In this document: positions 44,722-55,747 of the stretch, piece by piece
Layout: every line of letters starts with the position of its first letter
How positions within the stretch are numbered: position 1 is the first letter of the stretch
Assembly (NCBI GenBank): GCA_949825065.1
Contig: OX463859.1
Span: 23,515,847 to 23,579,846, forward strand
Reading direction: 5' to 3'
Source: Odontocerum albicorne
Taxonomy: Eukaryota; Arthropoda; Insecta; Trichoptera; Odontoceridae
Length of the DNA: 64,000 bases
The notes under the pieces: model-generated
The model's input: only the letters and a program-made list of their open reading frames with translations
The model's database searches: none
Told to the model about the DNA's origin: nothing
Program-made: the position numbers and the translations under genes

Positions 44722-45105
44722 TTGTATTTCTTCTTCTTCCTAGTGTCATGTCAGATCCCCCCAACGTTGAATATCACCTGAGGGAGTCTCAAGTCAACAC
44801 CTGTTTGGCCTTCTATTTTGCCTTGGATGATCAGGTGCAGTAATTTGTACTTTGCTTCTCTAAGTACATTACCCAAGTAGGACACCTTTCGGATTTTAAT
44901 ATTAGTCCGCAACTCCCTATCAACTTTGGCTCTTTGAAGAACCCTTGTGTTGCAGACCGTAACCATCCATGGTATCCGTAGCATTCTCCGGTGCATCCAC
45001 ATTTCGAAGGCTTCCAGTCGGTTCATACTACTAACTTTGAGGGTCCATGATTCCACTCCATGCAATAACACTGACCAAACGTAGCATTTGACTAACTGTT
45101 GTCTA
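44722..45105 (-). mobile_element. LINE-D C-terminal copy
   Basis: The minus strand reads LLHGVESWTLKVSSMNRLEA, RRMLRIPW, KVDRELRTNIKIRKVSYLGN and HLIIQGKIEG. A deletion then removes the GRRQISWLRN segment before VIFNVGG and the (GAA)n tail. Related to 26926-27367. Confidence 0.8.
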
Positions 45106-45803
45106 AGTTTAGATTACCAATTATTTAGATTATTGTATTTAAATTATTTTATTTTATATTTTTTACATGGTGATGTTTAGTTTAACAAATGTTACTGTGA
45201 TATATGAAGCTCACTTAAGTGTCGCTTATTTTTTCAATAAATTAACACTTGGCATCTCGATCTGTATTTAAATGTGATAAACTAGATTTGCCTTGAGTCC
45301 CGGTAATGTGTTTTCATTTGATCGATACCGTTTCCAAAAAAGGGCATCCATTAATCACAATTAATACATATTTTAGTAAACGATTCAACGTTTAAAATAC
45401 AGTCTCTGGATTTCTAACGTAGACAATACTCTAGGTAATATGCACGAATTGATTTAAGTTGACAATTCTGACACCACGTCATCGATGTGCAGTGAAGTGT
45501 CATATCTTGAAGATTTTGACACATGAATCTGGAAACCAACTACATTATCCAGGTCCAAATATAACGTGGGTTTTTGCAGGATGCTTCAAGCAAGTTGTTA
45601 AATAACGTGTATATACGTATATTAATAATTAATCCATAAACTGACAAAAATGAAAAACTCTGCAGAGTTTATATGATATGTCCTAAGACCAAGAAAAGAA
45701 GTGAGATCTGGTACATGTGTTAATTGGACAATGTTGGAAGAATTACTATACCAAACTAAATTATCAAAGTATTTTAAACAAATGTACAAATTCTCATTCC
45801 AAT
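45106..45803. other. No feature seen
   Basis: AT-rich; nothing recognised. Confidence 0.5.
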
Positions 45804-45964
45804 TTGCATGGCCGCGCGGTAACGCACTGGACTTCCGTCCGGAAGGTCGTCGGTTCGAATCTTGCGCTGTGCTACTCCCCTCGAACGACATATGCACTTT
45901 TTCAGCCTAATGTTCGAGGGTATAAGGATACCTTTGACTTCGGTCATATATATTCTTTAAAAAA
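45804..45964 (+). mobile_element. SINE-A head fragment
   Basis: tgcatggccgcgcggtaacg and cggttcgaatcttgcgctg are followed by the ggtataaggataccttt block. Confidence 0.82.
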
Positions 45965-45988
45965 AATTGTACGTAGATATAGCAATTG

Positions 45989-46231
45989 TAGTATTGTATT
46001 GTATTACACTTTCATTGTATACAGTGCAACCTGGCGGGCTCATTGCCTTCTAGCAATAACATTTTTTTTTAACCTGGCGAGTTTATTGCCATGCGGCAAT
46101 CTCTTCCAACCAACCAGAAAGGTGTTTTTTTAGGCCCTAAGTGTTAACCAGACTGAAATCCTATTTAAAAAAAATTGGGCTCCAGCGGGGATCGGCAGAC
46201 ATGTGTCTTACCACCAGGCCACGGAGGTCGT
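45989..46231 (-). mobile_element. SINE-B copy with duplicated tail
   Basis: The tail block (aacctggcgggctcattgcc and aacctggcgagtttattgcc) is present twice, then accaaccagaaaggtg and the head (accaggccacggaggtcg). Confidence 0.75.
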
Positions 46232-46234
46232 AAC

Positions 46235-46381
46235 ATTCAACCAACCAGAAAGGTGTTAACTTGGCCTTAAGTGAAAGCCAGACAGGAATCCTTTTTAAAA
46301 AATCAAGGGTTCCTACGGGAATTATACCCACAACTTCTGGGTTGGGAGGCAAGCGTCTTACCAACCAAGTCACGGAGGTTA
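46235..46381 (-). mobile_element. SINE-B copy, tandem with the previous one
   Basis: caaccaaccagaaaggtgtt to accaagtcacggaggtt, in the same orientation as its neighbour. Confidence 0.72.
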
Positions 46382-47429
46382 AGTAAACTTTTAACAAAAA
46401 TAAAAATTTCTCTTAAACCAGTAGGGCACTTGAAAAAATCGTCTTAATTTTGATCGAGTCTTAAAGTGATAATTAATCCGACCTTATACATTTAGCGTGA
46501 GCGAATTACTAGTAATGAAATTATCAAACTTAATCTTACACCAGACTGGGACGCTTTTTAATTTTTTGAAAAAGAATGAAATATGCTATTTTATTGAAAT
46601 CATAAAAAAACTATCTCTCTAGTATGTCACGCCTCCGTACAATATTGACATATTGATTGGCATAATTCATTTTATGTATATTTTAAAATAAGGAATAAGA
46701 TTAAAGAAAAAAGTTTGGGGAGTACAGACTTCTCATTCTCCCGTATGAGGGAAATAAAAGAGAATCATTCCACGGTTTGGAGAATATTCCAGGAGAAAGA
46801 AGAATGCTCGACGTATATCGGGCGTTCCTTCTAACAACACAATCTCACATTACAACCACGTGCAAGGTAGAGCACAGGGATGAAATATATTTAAAAATTA
46901 AAATTTGTTTTTACTTGTTCTTCAAGTAAAGGATAAAATAAACAAATTATGGTAAGACAGAAACAAAATAAACATTATTATCTCACGTGCTAAACAAATC
47001 GACTCACAATAGTAAATTAGAAACTTGTATTTAGATGTTTAATATATAATATCACCTTAAAAGCGCTTGTTTTTTAAATTCAATTACGTTAATTCACAAT
47101 TAACACAGCATAATTTCAGATTAAATAATGTCTGAAGAATAATAATAGAAGGACATTTATACAGCGCCGGTTATAGAGCAGATTTTCCACAATGGTGCTT
47201 TAAGTTATGATTCGAACCCACTATCATTGACAAATTAAAAATATTACAAAATAAATAGTATGTATACGTATAAAGGCTGAGTATATCGACAGGAAGGTGG
47301 TGGCTGCGTCCATTACATAAGGTACTTCCCCGAATCTGCATATATTTTTTAAAACGTATTTGGTAAAAAATCTCAATAAACTAACATACGGAAGACAATC
47401 TATAAAGAAATCTTCGTATATCTACCGAT
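46382..47429. other. AT-rich gap
   Basis: No gene or repeat recognised. Confidence 0.5.
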
Positions 47430-47589
47430 ATGACTACCGTAACACATTCGGCTTTAGGTGGAGTTTAGTGTTCAATTAACATTATAAATTTTGATAAGAC
47501 TTCTCAAAGAAGAATTGTCTTCAAGTGCTTCCTAAAGCTGTACATGCCACTCATATCACTAACAATTTGATATGGACTATTCCGCGCCC
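47430..47589 (+). repeat. Dispersed-repeat fragment
   Basis: tcttcaagtgcttcctaaag and the earlier cattcggctttaggtgga match 14253-14400. Confidence 0.5.
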
Positions 47590-48395
47590 CACTCTTGTAG
47601 TCACAGTCTACAGTTTTCAGTTTTTGCGACACCCTTCTGTCGTTGGGTAAAGTTTTAAGTTTAACTGATATCCTTGTAGTTGCAGCACAAAGTTTTAAGT
47701 TTAAGTGACACCGTTTTATTTACAGCGTATAGTTTTAAGTTTGAATTACATCATTATAATTGCAGCATATATGTTGAGGTTTATGTAACACTGTTGAAGT
47801 TGCAGCATAAAGCTTTAAGTTTTAGTGTCAACATTAAAGTTGCCCCATAAAGCTTACAGTTTTAGTCACACCATTATAGTTGCAGTATAAAGCTTAAGGC
47901 TTTAGTGACACCATAAGGTGCATGGTCGCCCGGTAAAGTACTATACTTCCGTGCGGAAGGTCGTCGCTTTGAACCCTGGGCTGTGCTACTCCCCTCGAAT
48001 GACAGGGTTTTTTTCCGCCTAGTATTCGGGGGTTAAAGATACCTATGAATTTAGTCACATCCATTATTTAAAACAAAGGGGGAAAAAACATGCCGGTGTG
48101 CTCCGATCGTCTCACTTCAGGTTTACCATTGGATCCAGTACGGTGGTGTAGCAGGTGAGTTTGATGGTGTGCAACGGCTTACTCACTTATAAACAAGAGG
48201 AGAAAAAGAAAAGAAAATAGAGGAAAACTGCACGACACCGCTTCGCTTTCCAACTAAAATGACGTTGGAATGACGAGGCGAGGGGATCCTCGAGTACATG
48301 CCCAGCAACGAGACGAGTGAAACTATAGAAGATACACCATAAAGATTTATGTTTTGGCAACACCATTATGATCGCAACATTAAACTTTAAGATCA
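47590..48395 (+). repeat. 40-bp tandem array, interrupted by SINE-A
   Basis: agttttaagt-like words recur at exactly 40-bp steps: 47651, 47691, 47731, 47771, 47811, 47851, 47891. The units are quite diverged, so the array is old. It resumes at 48342 after the SINE. Confidence 0.85.
47916..48333 (+). mobile_element. SINE-A, full length, with 8-bp target duplication
   Basis: acaccata flanks it at 47908-47915 and 48334-48341. The head, middle (tattcgggggttaaagatac) and body (gatcgtctcacttcaggttt, gacaccgcttcgctttcc, cgaggggatcct) are all present, so it is the best reference copy here. Confidence 0.9.
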
Positions 48396-48436
48396 TTTTT
48401 TTAAATGTATTTTTATTTTAAATTACAATAATTAAG

Positions 48437-48716
48437 TTCTGTGTGGCATAGCAGGCCAGATTGTCTGTCTTCCAGCCCAGGGTTTCAATTCCAGTTGGTT
48501 GACATTTTTCAACCTTAAAATATTATTTTATTATATTGTATTACGCATTCGTTATGTACAATACAATGTGGCGAGTTCATTATCATGTGGTAATATCTTA
48601 CAATCAACCGCAAACGATGTTAAAGATGCCTGAAGAGATTTTTTTAATGCATGCAATAAAATTCGAACCCGTACTCTCTGATCTAGGAGATAGGTATTTT
48701 ACCAACTAAGCTACTT
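48437..48716. mobile_element. Two SINE-B pieces in inverted arrangement
   Basis: A plus-strand head lies at 48437-48512 (tctgtcttccagcccagggt). A minus-strand copy lies at 48530-48716 (tail acaatacaatgtggcgagtt, head ggtattttaccaactaag). Confidence 0.6.
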
Positions 48717-48836
48717 ATTAGCAACAGTAGCTAAATGATTAAAAACTAAATTAAAATAGAAATTTGGTTGGATTTCTTCACATAAACACCTCTCAGTTTT
48801 GACATGCACTTTACAAATATAATTTTCGTTTGTAAT

Positions 48837-49187
48837 TTGTTTTTATCAAATACTCTTTATTCCAGTTTTTTGTAACGGTATAACCCTACAGGTTTCAAGG
48901 CTTTCACCTCATCATCAGGGGAACACAAACAAGACTGAATTCGGTTCAAACTGATACCGACATGCACGCTTCTAACGGTAAATATTCGGGTTGGGGCTGT
49001 GGGTGGAAAGTGGGAGGAGACAACCTCAGCGAGCAATTGCGAGATTCTTGGAATATATGTGTTTGCCAGATGTTCACCCCAATGTACTGACTTAGATATT
49101 TCTAGGACCTCTAATCTATCCAATTTATTTCCGTTACTAGTTACAAAAAGTGGAATAAACAGTGTTTGATATAAACAAATTACATTG
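48837..49187 (-). mobile_element. Penelope-like element 3' end with short inverted partner
   Basis: The minus strand codes for the C-terminal tail (DRLEVLEISKSVHWGEHLAN, then TYIPRISQLLAEVVSSH) and the terminal region (plus-strand ggtataaccctacaggtttc). A 45-bp inverted end (caaaaagtggaataaacagt) follows at 49141-49187. It preserves the codons that the right arm of 24187-24856 lost. Confidence 0.75.
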
Positions 49188-49435
49188 TTTTTAAACCTTC
49201 ACAATAAATTATATAATTTTCGTTTATTTATATTATTATTATTATATCTGGCACCAGTCTGTCCTTTATTGACGCAAAAGAGAACGATAAGAGGAGAATC
49301 CATATAAGGGTAGGAGATTAATAATAAGAAGAAATGAAAGGCAATAAAGACTAGTTATTTTAAGAATGAATTTTATTGCGCATTTCGGAAAAAAGCATCA
49401 ATTTAATTACTTTATGATTCAATATTTTTTATCTT

Positions 49436-49570
49436 TATCTGCCCTTTTTCTACCCACTGCTGAGTGAGTGCCCTTTATCTGCCCTTTTTCTACCCACTGC
49501 TGAGTGAGTTTCTACCCACTGCTGAGTGAGTGCCCTTTATCTGCCCTTTTTCTACCCACTGCTGAGTGAG
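49436..49570. repeat. 40-bp tandem repeat, three to four units
   Basis: tctgccctttttctacccac then tgctgagtgagtgcccttta; one unit is shortened to the tttctacccactgctgagtg part. Confidence 0.9.
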
Positions 49571-49854
49571 GGCACCCCTATGACTATCACTCGCGGTTTT
49601 CCCATTTGTTCACCTGGTGTATTAGTAAAGACTCTGCAAGTTTCGTCATATAAGGGTATTGACTACCTCCGTTTTCCGTCTGGCGTACAGCTTTGGAGGA
49701 CACCTAGTGATTTTGTCTCAGCATGGAATGCTTCGATTTTAACCATATATTTTATGTTATATTAAGTACACGGTGTGGTATTAAAGTGCTGGAAAAAATA
49801 ATTATAATTATTTAATAAGCATAATTACTAACATTGGTGTATATCAGTGAAACG
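49571..49854 (+). other. Unassigned; short frame of unknown nature
   Basis: A frame at 49526-49765 begins in the tandem repeat and continues with GVLVKTLQVSSYKGIDYLRF, ending FMLY. It has no recognisable domain. A decayed exon or transposon piece is possible, chance equally so. Confidence 0.2.
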
Positions 49855-50225
49855 TTGATATATAAATTTTAGAAAGGAGCAAAGTAAATGCTGTGCGAAA
49901 ACGTGGATGGGAGAGGAATATGTGATGTAAGACAGTATAAAATGAAATTATTAAAAATGTGTTGAGTAGGATAAAAAGGAGTATGTTGAGATGGTTTGAA
50001 ATTGAATGGATGGATGATGAAAGTCTCATTATAATACAAGGTCGTATGGTTGAACCTAGCAAATGATTTTTTAGAAGAATGAAAGGGAAGAAGTAAGAGA
50101 AACACAAGGAATTGTATAAGAAGATATACTATTGAATGGATGTGGCGAACAAAGTATGACGGTATTAAAAGTTAATGCTCTATCCACTCTGCCTTTCCCA
50201 CCAGGGAAATGGCGTCACGATTTTT
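49855..50225 (+). pseudogene. LINE-A coding relic
   Basis: aggagtatgttgagatggtt (KSMLRWF) and the ending ctctgcctttcccaccaggg match the family; otherwise decayed. Confidence 0.5.
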
Positions 50226-51225
50226 ATGTATGAATGTTTCAAAAATTAAATTTAAAAAATGATACCACAGCAAAAGTTCCGGTAACGGCGACGAACAATC
50301 TGTCCGTTAGCATTTTTAAAATAACTGAAGAGTAGATTCACTCCTGTCATGAGACGGAATGCTGAAACGGTATACTCTACCCGGACTGAAAAAATTAATT
50401 AAGGAAAGCCGAAAGCCGAAATCCGCCCAAATATTCTTATGAACGTGACTCAATTCCTCATAATGTTTATTTTTATTTTAGCGAGGTGCCTGGATATCGT
50501 TCGCTTTCATATTACATTTTACAGATCTACAGAGATGAGGCTTTGATGGAAAGATGTAATATTAAATAAACTTTAAACACTTTAATACTAATGTGATATC
50601 GAGTCGCAAATAAATATCATAAAATTTTGAAAAATAAAATAAAAACTAATGAACATTAATACAACTCGAGTTTTGGGTGATGAGTTTAGTTCAATTTTTT
50701 TTAATAAGATGCAAATTATTATAATTAGAGTCTTAGCTTGTTTCAGAACATTCTTATACTTTTTAAACTTATGATTTCTGTTTTTCTTTCCGTTTTTATT
50801 CCCTTATTTTAAACCTATGATTTTTTATACTTTCCATATTTATCTTTAAAATTTTATCTTTGTTTCTCATTTATTTTATGTTAACTTTTGCGTTAATTAT
50901 TTGTTTTATGTAAACTACCAGCCTTAGGATAGGCATACGCCTTGTTAGGCATTTGAGTGCTTTACAATTTTAATTGTAAAAAATAAAGATTATAAACTTT
51001 AGAATAAACTTATATTTACTTTACTTCTCAAACTCACTGCAGTGAAACCAATAAACTTCATAGTTTTTTAAATGTAATGCGTGAAACCAGCAGTATTTAA
51101 CGTACTTCATAAATAGTCAGACCACCATGCATGTTGACACAAACACTACCACTGTCAAAAGCTTTGGCATCGTGTTCAAAAGTATGCTTACATTAGCTTC
51201 TCATATCGAGAGTATTTGATATGAT
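50226..51225. other. AT-rich gap
   Basis: Nothing recognised. Confidence 0.5.
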
Positions 51226-51522
51226 GAGGTGCATGAACTTCCATCCAGAAGGTCACCAGTTCAACCTCCGTGCTGTGTCACTCCTCTCGATGGACACTTA
51301 TAACTGAGGTCATATCCATTCTTTCAACAAAAAAACATGCCGATGTGCTCCGATCGTCTCACTTCAGTGTGCCATCAGACCCAGTAGAGAGATGTGGCCG
51401 CTGAGTTTGCAGGTGTGCAATGGTTTACTCCCAAAAGCAAACTTTACGGCACAGCTTCGGTTTCCAACTAAATTGACGTTGGAATGGCGAGGGGATCCTC
51501 AATTACGAGGCCCAGCAACGAC
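51226..51522 (+). mobile_element. SINE-A with deleted head
   Basis: The A-box half of the tRNA head is missing (gaggtgcatg joins aacttccatcc); the body is complete through ggcgaggggatcctc and cccagcaacg. Confidence 0.82.
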
Positions 51523-51919
51523 AATTGGTTTATCTGTCAGTAATGTTTTGGAATTCGTAACCAGTTTATTTGACAGTGGTGGTGATGTGGTGGTGATGTA
51601 ATATTCTGTATAATACATTTTAAGCATTTGAATATACTACCCTATGGCAACATTACATCGACACTAGAGCGCTGTTTAAAAACGATAATCATTTCAAATA
51701 TTGAATTTACATTTCAAGAGTAAAGCCTTTTTTTTATTTCGAAGAGGATACAAAGTTCTCCATAAGGGTTGTGCGAACTAAATATTAAAATCTTTTTAGA
51801 AATAGACTAAGATATTTTGGAATCTATTGCTAAAAACACTATATTTAATGAATTTGCAGAATACAAATGTAATCGTTGATTAAGTTAAGGTCATATCAAA
51901 AATTACATTTTATTGATTT
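51523..51919. other. No feature seen
   Basis: A short gtggtgatgt duplication near 51580-51600; otherwise AT-rich. Confidence 0.5.
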
Positions 51920-52290
51920 TATTTTTATGATTGTGTGCAGTATATTATGGGATGAACATTTTTGGTCTTTCTGGAGTGACGACGTGTGAGAAGTTTGATT
52001 TCGCATGATGTTTCCAGTTGTAATTGAGTGTCACTGTTTGTCAGGTTGATGACAATGTGCAACGGGGTTATGTTTTTGTGTAATCGAAAATCGGAAAGAA
52101 GTATCGATTTATTTTTCATGCCTAATATCCTCAGTGAGATACAGGCAAAAGCCTAGTTTACTGGGGACACGACAAATGAAAGGCAACAAACCCAGATCCA
52201 TAAAAATTGTATGTCCAAATTAAATTACCGGTTGTTTCTTCGCAAATTATGTACATTTCTTGTCATGTGTAATAATAAAAATAAAAATAA
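51920..52290 (+). mobile_element. Repeat-T, long copy
   Basis: Beyond the 165-bp core (from 52126) it has about 200 bp more upstream that align with 62343-62550: gtatattatgggatgaa, gtctttctggagtgacga, gacaatgtgcaacggggtt. The variable left ends with a constant right end and an A-rich tail fit 5'-truncated retroelement copies. No coding. Confidence 0.75.
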
Positions 52291-52499
52291 ATTGTATGCA
52301 TACGAGTATCTTTGGTACTGAATTTTATTTAAAATTAAATAAAACAATTTGATCAAAGATATTGTATAATAAAGTATCATATTTATTTAACACTACATTG
52401 TTAAAACCATCTGATGGGATTGGGATGGGCAATCACTTCCAACCAACCAGGCGAAATAAAAAAAAAAAAAAGAAGTTACGTGGTCGTAAAAATATTCAA

Positions 52500-53075
52500 A
52501 TTATTTATTTATTATAAAAACAATATGGTGGGCTTATTGCCAGGTGACAACCTCTTCCAACCAGACTAAAGTAAATATAGAAAGTTACGTGATCGCAAAA
52601 ACTATTTTTATGATTATTCATATATACAAAATTTATGAATATACAAAGTAAAAGTGAAATATCATCAATATAGAAAGTTACGTGATCGCAAAAACTATTC
52701 TTATGATTATTCATATATACAAAATTTATGAATATACAAAGTAAAAGTGAAATATCATCAATATAGAAAGTTACGTGATCGCAAAAATTATGCTTATGAT
52801 TATTCATATATACAAAATTTATGAATATACAAAGTAAAAGTGAGATATCATCAATATAGAAAGTTACGTGATCGCAAAAACTATTCTTATGATTATTTAT
52901 ATATACAAAATTTATGAATATACAAAGTAAAAGTGAAATATCATCAATCATAGGAAAAGGGAGGGATGGTGAAGAGGGAAGGAAAATCAGAAATGATCCA
53001 CGCTATATTACTGACAAGAAATTAAGAGTTTTTTTCAGTCGCTCATTAAAGCATACTTGACTGAACCTATTAACG
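52500..53075 (-). mobile_element. LINE-B 3' end copy containing a 93-bp array
   Basis: Minus strand: the tail (plus-strand gtgggcttattgcc, cctcttccaaccagac) lies at 52528-52565, then the array, then a decayed coding end at about 52950-53060 (plus-strand gaagggaaggaaaatcag). Confidence 0.6.
52576..52948. repeat. 93-bp tandem repeat, four copies, within LINE-B 3' UTR
   Basis: aaagttacgtgatcgcaaaa starts units at 52581, 52674, 52767 and 52860. As 93 is 31 codons, a 148-codon minus-strand frame results; it is a by-product. Single units of this sequence also lie in the LINE-B copy at 6362. Confidence 0.93.
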
Positions 53076-53274
53076 GCGTTACTACTCGCACACGGAATGA
53101 CTTTCTTGAATGATTTTTCCGTAATTGATGTCTACCATATCTCAGTAGATAAATTAAAGTTTGAGCTCATTTATAAACTTTGTAGACATATTTAAGGTAC
53201 TTCGCAAATAAGCATGAGTAATCATTGTTCGTATTGTTATTATTTTTAGAATTAAATGTATTTATAATTGAACT

Positions 53275-53745
53275 GTATCAAAATCTACTAAGGTCCATAA
53301 TAGTATTTTGGTGCCAACTTTGATGTATGGAAATGAAACATGTACGTGGAAGAAAACTGAGAGGAACTGAATATTCTGTAGAAATGTGTATAACATGTGA
53401 GGTGATAATGAATCCCAGAATACGGAATTAAGTGATATGGGATGAATGGAAACTTGAAGCTGATGTATTGGATGCGATGAAGAAAAGCATGCTGAGATGG
53501 TTTAAGCATGTGGAATGAATGAAAAAAGAAAAATTTACATAGCAAATATGTTATATAGTGCAAATATGAGTGGAAGGCATGTATATTATTATGAATAAAC
53601 GAAACATAGAAAGTCAGAGAAATCGTTGAAGTTGTATGAGGTGTATGGATGTGGAGGAGGCTAAGGATGTATATATTGATAGGAAAGTCTGACGCTATAT
53701 CCTCTCTGCCTACCCCGACATAAAAATTACGTGATGATATGTGTA
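53275..53745 (+). pseudogene. LINE-A coding relic
   Basis: agaaaagcatgctgagatgg, gtgtatggatgtggaggagg and ccgacataaaaattacgtga occur in family order; stops in all frames. Confidence 0.6.
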
Positions 53746-53830
53746 TATAATACTCGTATATGAATCAATTTTTCTTTCCTTTTCGTTCCACGTACCATGT
53801 AAATGGGTTAAACTTGTATACAATATATTA

Positions 53831-55112
53831 GGTCCTTACATATGAAATTGGCGTTTTGCCGTACTGGCAACTTTGATCTCAAATATCTTCTCTTTGGTTA
53901 GGAATTCCAAATTAAAATTTATACAGCTATTTACTCAAGTATTTGTGTTTTGAAAATTATAATTCATTTGTTTTTTCCTCAATTGTTTTTTTTCTTTGCG
54001 TCACTCAGTTTACAAAATGGAAAACTTGAAATATCGCGTTATTTACGAGTACGAGTTCCACCGTGGCACCAGTGCTGCAGAAACGGCTCGAAGGATTAAT
54101 GATGTGTATGGCGACGGTGCCGCAAAAGAAAACACAGTGCGTTTTTGGTTCCAACGTTTTCGTTCTGGAAATTTCGACCTGCAGAAAAAGCCCCGTGGAC
54201 GGCCGGAGACCAAAGTTTATAATGAAGAATTGAAGGCTATTGTGGAAGCGCATCCATCGCAAACCACGTCCGAGTTAGCTGCAGGCTGCGGTGTTAGTGA
54301 TAAAACTGTTTTAATCCACTTGAAGCAAATTGGGAAGGTGAAAAAGCTTGAAAGGTGGGTACCTCACGAATTGAGTGAAGCAAATCAACAAACGCGCGTT
54401 GACTGCTGCGTTGCATTACTCAACCGGCACAATAATGAAGGGATTTTGAATCGAATCATTACCTGTGATGAAAAGTGGATCCTGTATGATAATCGGAAGC
54501 GCTCATCGCAATGGCTGAACCCTGCCGAACCAGCCAAACCATGCCCCAAGCGAAAATTGACTCCAAAAAAGTTACTTGTGAGCGTTTGGTGGACTAGTGC
54601 TGGTGTCGTTCACTACAGCTTTCTTAAATCTGGCCAGACGATTACGGCAGATGTCTATTGTCAGCAACTGCAAACCATGATGGAAAAGCTAGCTGCTAAA
54701 CAACCGAGGCTGGTTAATCGCTCTAGGCCACTGCTGCTTCATGATAACGCTAGACCACACACTGCAGAACAGACGGCTACCAAATTAGAAGAGCTTCAAT
54801 TGGAATGTCTAAGACATCCACCGTACTCTCCGGACCTTTCCCCAACAGATTACTATTTTTTTCGAAATTTGGATAACTTCTTGCAAGGGAAAAAATTCAA
54901 CTCCGATGGGGCAGTCCAAACCGACTTCAAAGATTTTATTGATTCCCGTCCGAATGGTTTTTTTTAGTAAAGGGATCGATGAACTACCTATGAGATGGCA
55001 AAAGTGCATAGATAGCAATGGTACATACTTTGATTAAATAAATATATTATATTAAAAAAAAATCAACTTTATGTTCCTCCCAAACAAAACGCCAATTTCA
55101 TATGTAAGGACC
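53831..55112 (+). mobile_element. mariner, nearly intact, perfect 28-bp inverted repeats
   Basis: ggtccttacatatgaaattg and the following gcgttttg are mirrored exactly at the right end. TA flanks both sides (53829-53830, 55113-55114). The length is 1282 bp. It has the best-preserved transposase in the window and is probably the youngest or most recently arrived DNA transposon. Confidence 0.93.
54017..55037 (+). pseudogene. mariner transposase, one frameshift from full length
   Basis: The enzyme would cut and paste the element at TA sites. The start is the ATG in MENLKYRVIYEYEFHRGTSA; upstream ATGs lack homology. Order: N-terminal helix-turn-helix (ETARRINDVYG, WFQRFRSGNFDL), GRPETKV hook, second helix-turn-helix (TTSELAAGCGVSDKTVLIHL), WVPHEL linker, then the catalytic triad IITCDEKW, LLHDNARPHT and PPYSPDLSPTDYYFF. 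The last two aspartates are 34 residues apart (DD34D). An eight-T run at 54958-54965 creates a stop (ending NGFF) where seven would keep the frame. The last 23 codons (SKGIDELPMRWQKCID, ending in FD) remain in the other frame to 55037. All three catalytic residues are present. Confidence 0.92.
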
Positions 55113-55635
55113 TAATAATAATAAACAAAATATTAAATAAATTTATACCTTAAACTGGCAAAGATCAGTCAAATGCATTTGCATCAAAAACATCAGTCAA
55201 TCTGTTGTATCAAAAACATCAGTCAATCTGTTGTATCAAAATTTCAGGCGTTGCTGATGATAGGCCTAAGAAATCAAATATTCCTTTTTAAGGAAGATAT
55301 TTCCTGATATGATTTCAAGCAAGCAAGGGGCCGTGCAACCAAATTTCTTCTCCCATTCAAATGTAATTTGAGATATCACGTTCCTCCGTAATGATATTGA
55401 CAATTTTCGCTAGATTGAGCTACGTGCAAAATAAGATAACCTACGAGATTGTGTTATTTTAAAATTACCACTTTTCCTTTTTAATTTTTTTCAGTATTTA
55501 TTTCCAGTGTTGCCAAAGCTATTTTGATTAGATCTAAATTAGCATGCTACTCAATAAAAGAAGCAAGCTAGTCAAATACAAACAGCACTACGTTAAAACT
55601 AAAATTGTTTTTTTTTTAAATACGTCTGTTATATA
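55113..55635. repeat. Gap with a short 26-bp tandem duplication
   Basis: aacatcagtcaatctgttgt occurs twice at about 55190-55235, preceded by a partial third. The remainder is unassigned. Confidence 0.55.
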
Positions 55636-55747
55636 CAAGTTCTTTCAATAGGGACTCTCAAAATTTATTAGGTTATAGCGGCCATGTTGTTAAAGCAACA
55701 TCTGTCAAATTTATTGTGAATTGTTTAGTAGTCTATGGCAAATCACC

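Noticed and set aside
47590..47915. CRISPR-like array with 40-bp spacing
   Set aside because: Diverged tandem repeat without a constant-repeat and variable-spacer structure.
52505..52951. 148-codon frame with four identical blocks
   Set aside because: Tandem 93-bp repeat in a LINE 3' UTR, again a multiple of three.
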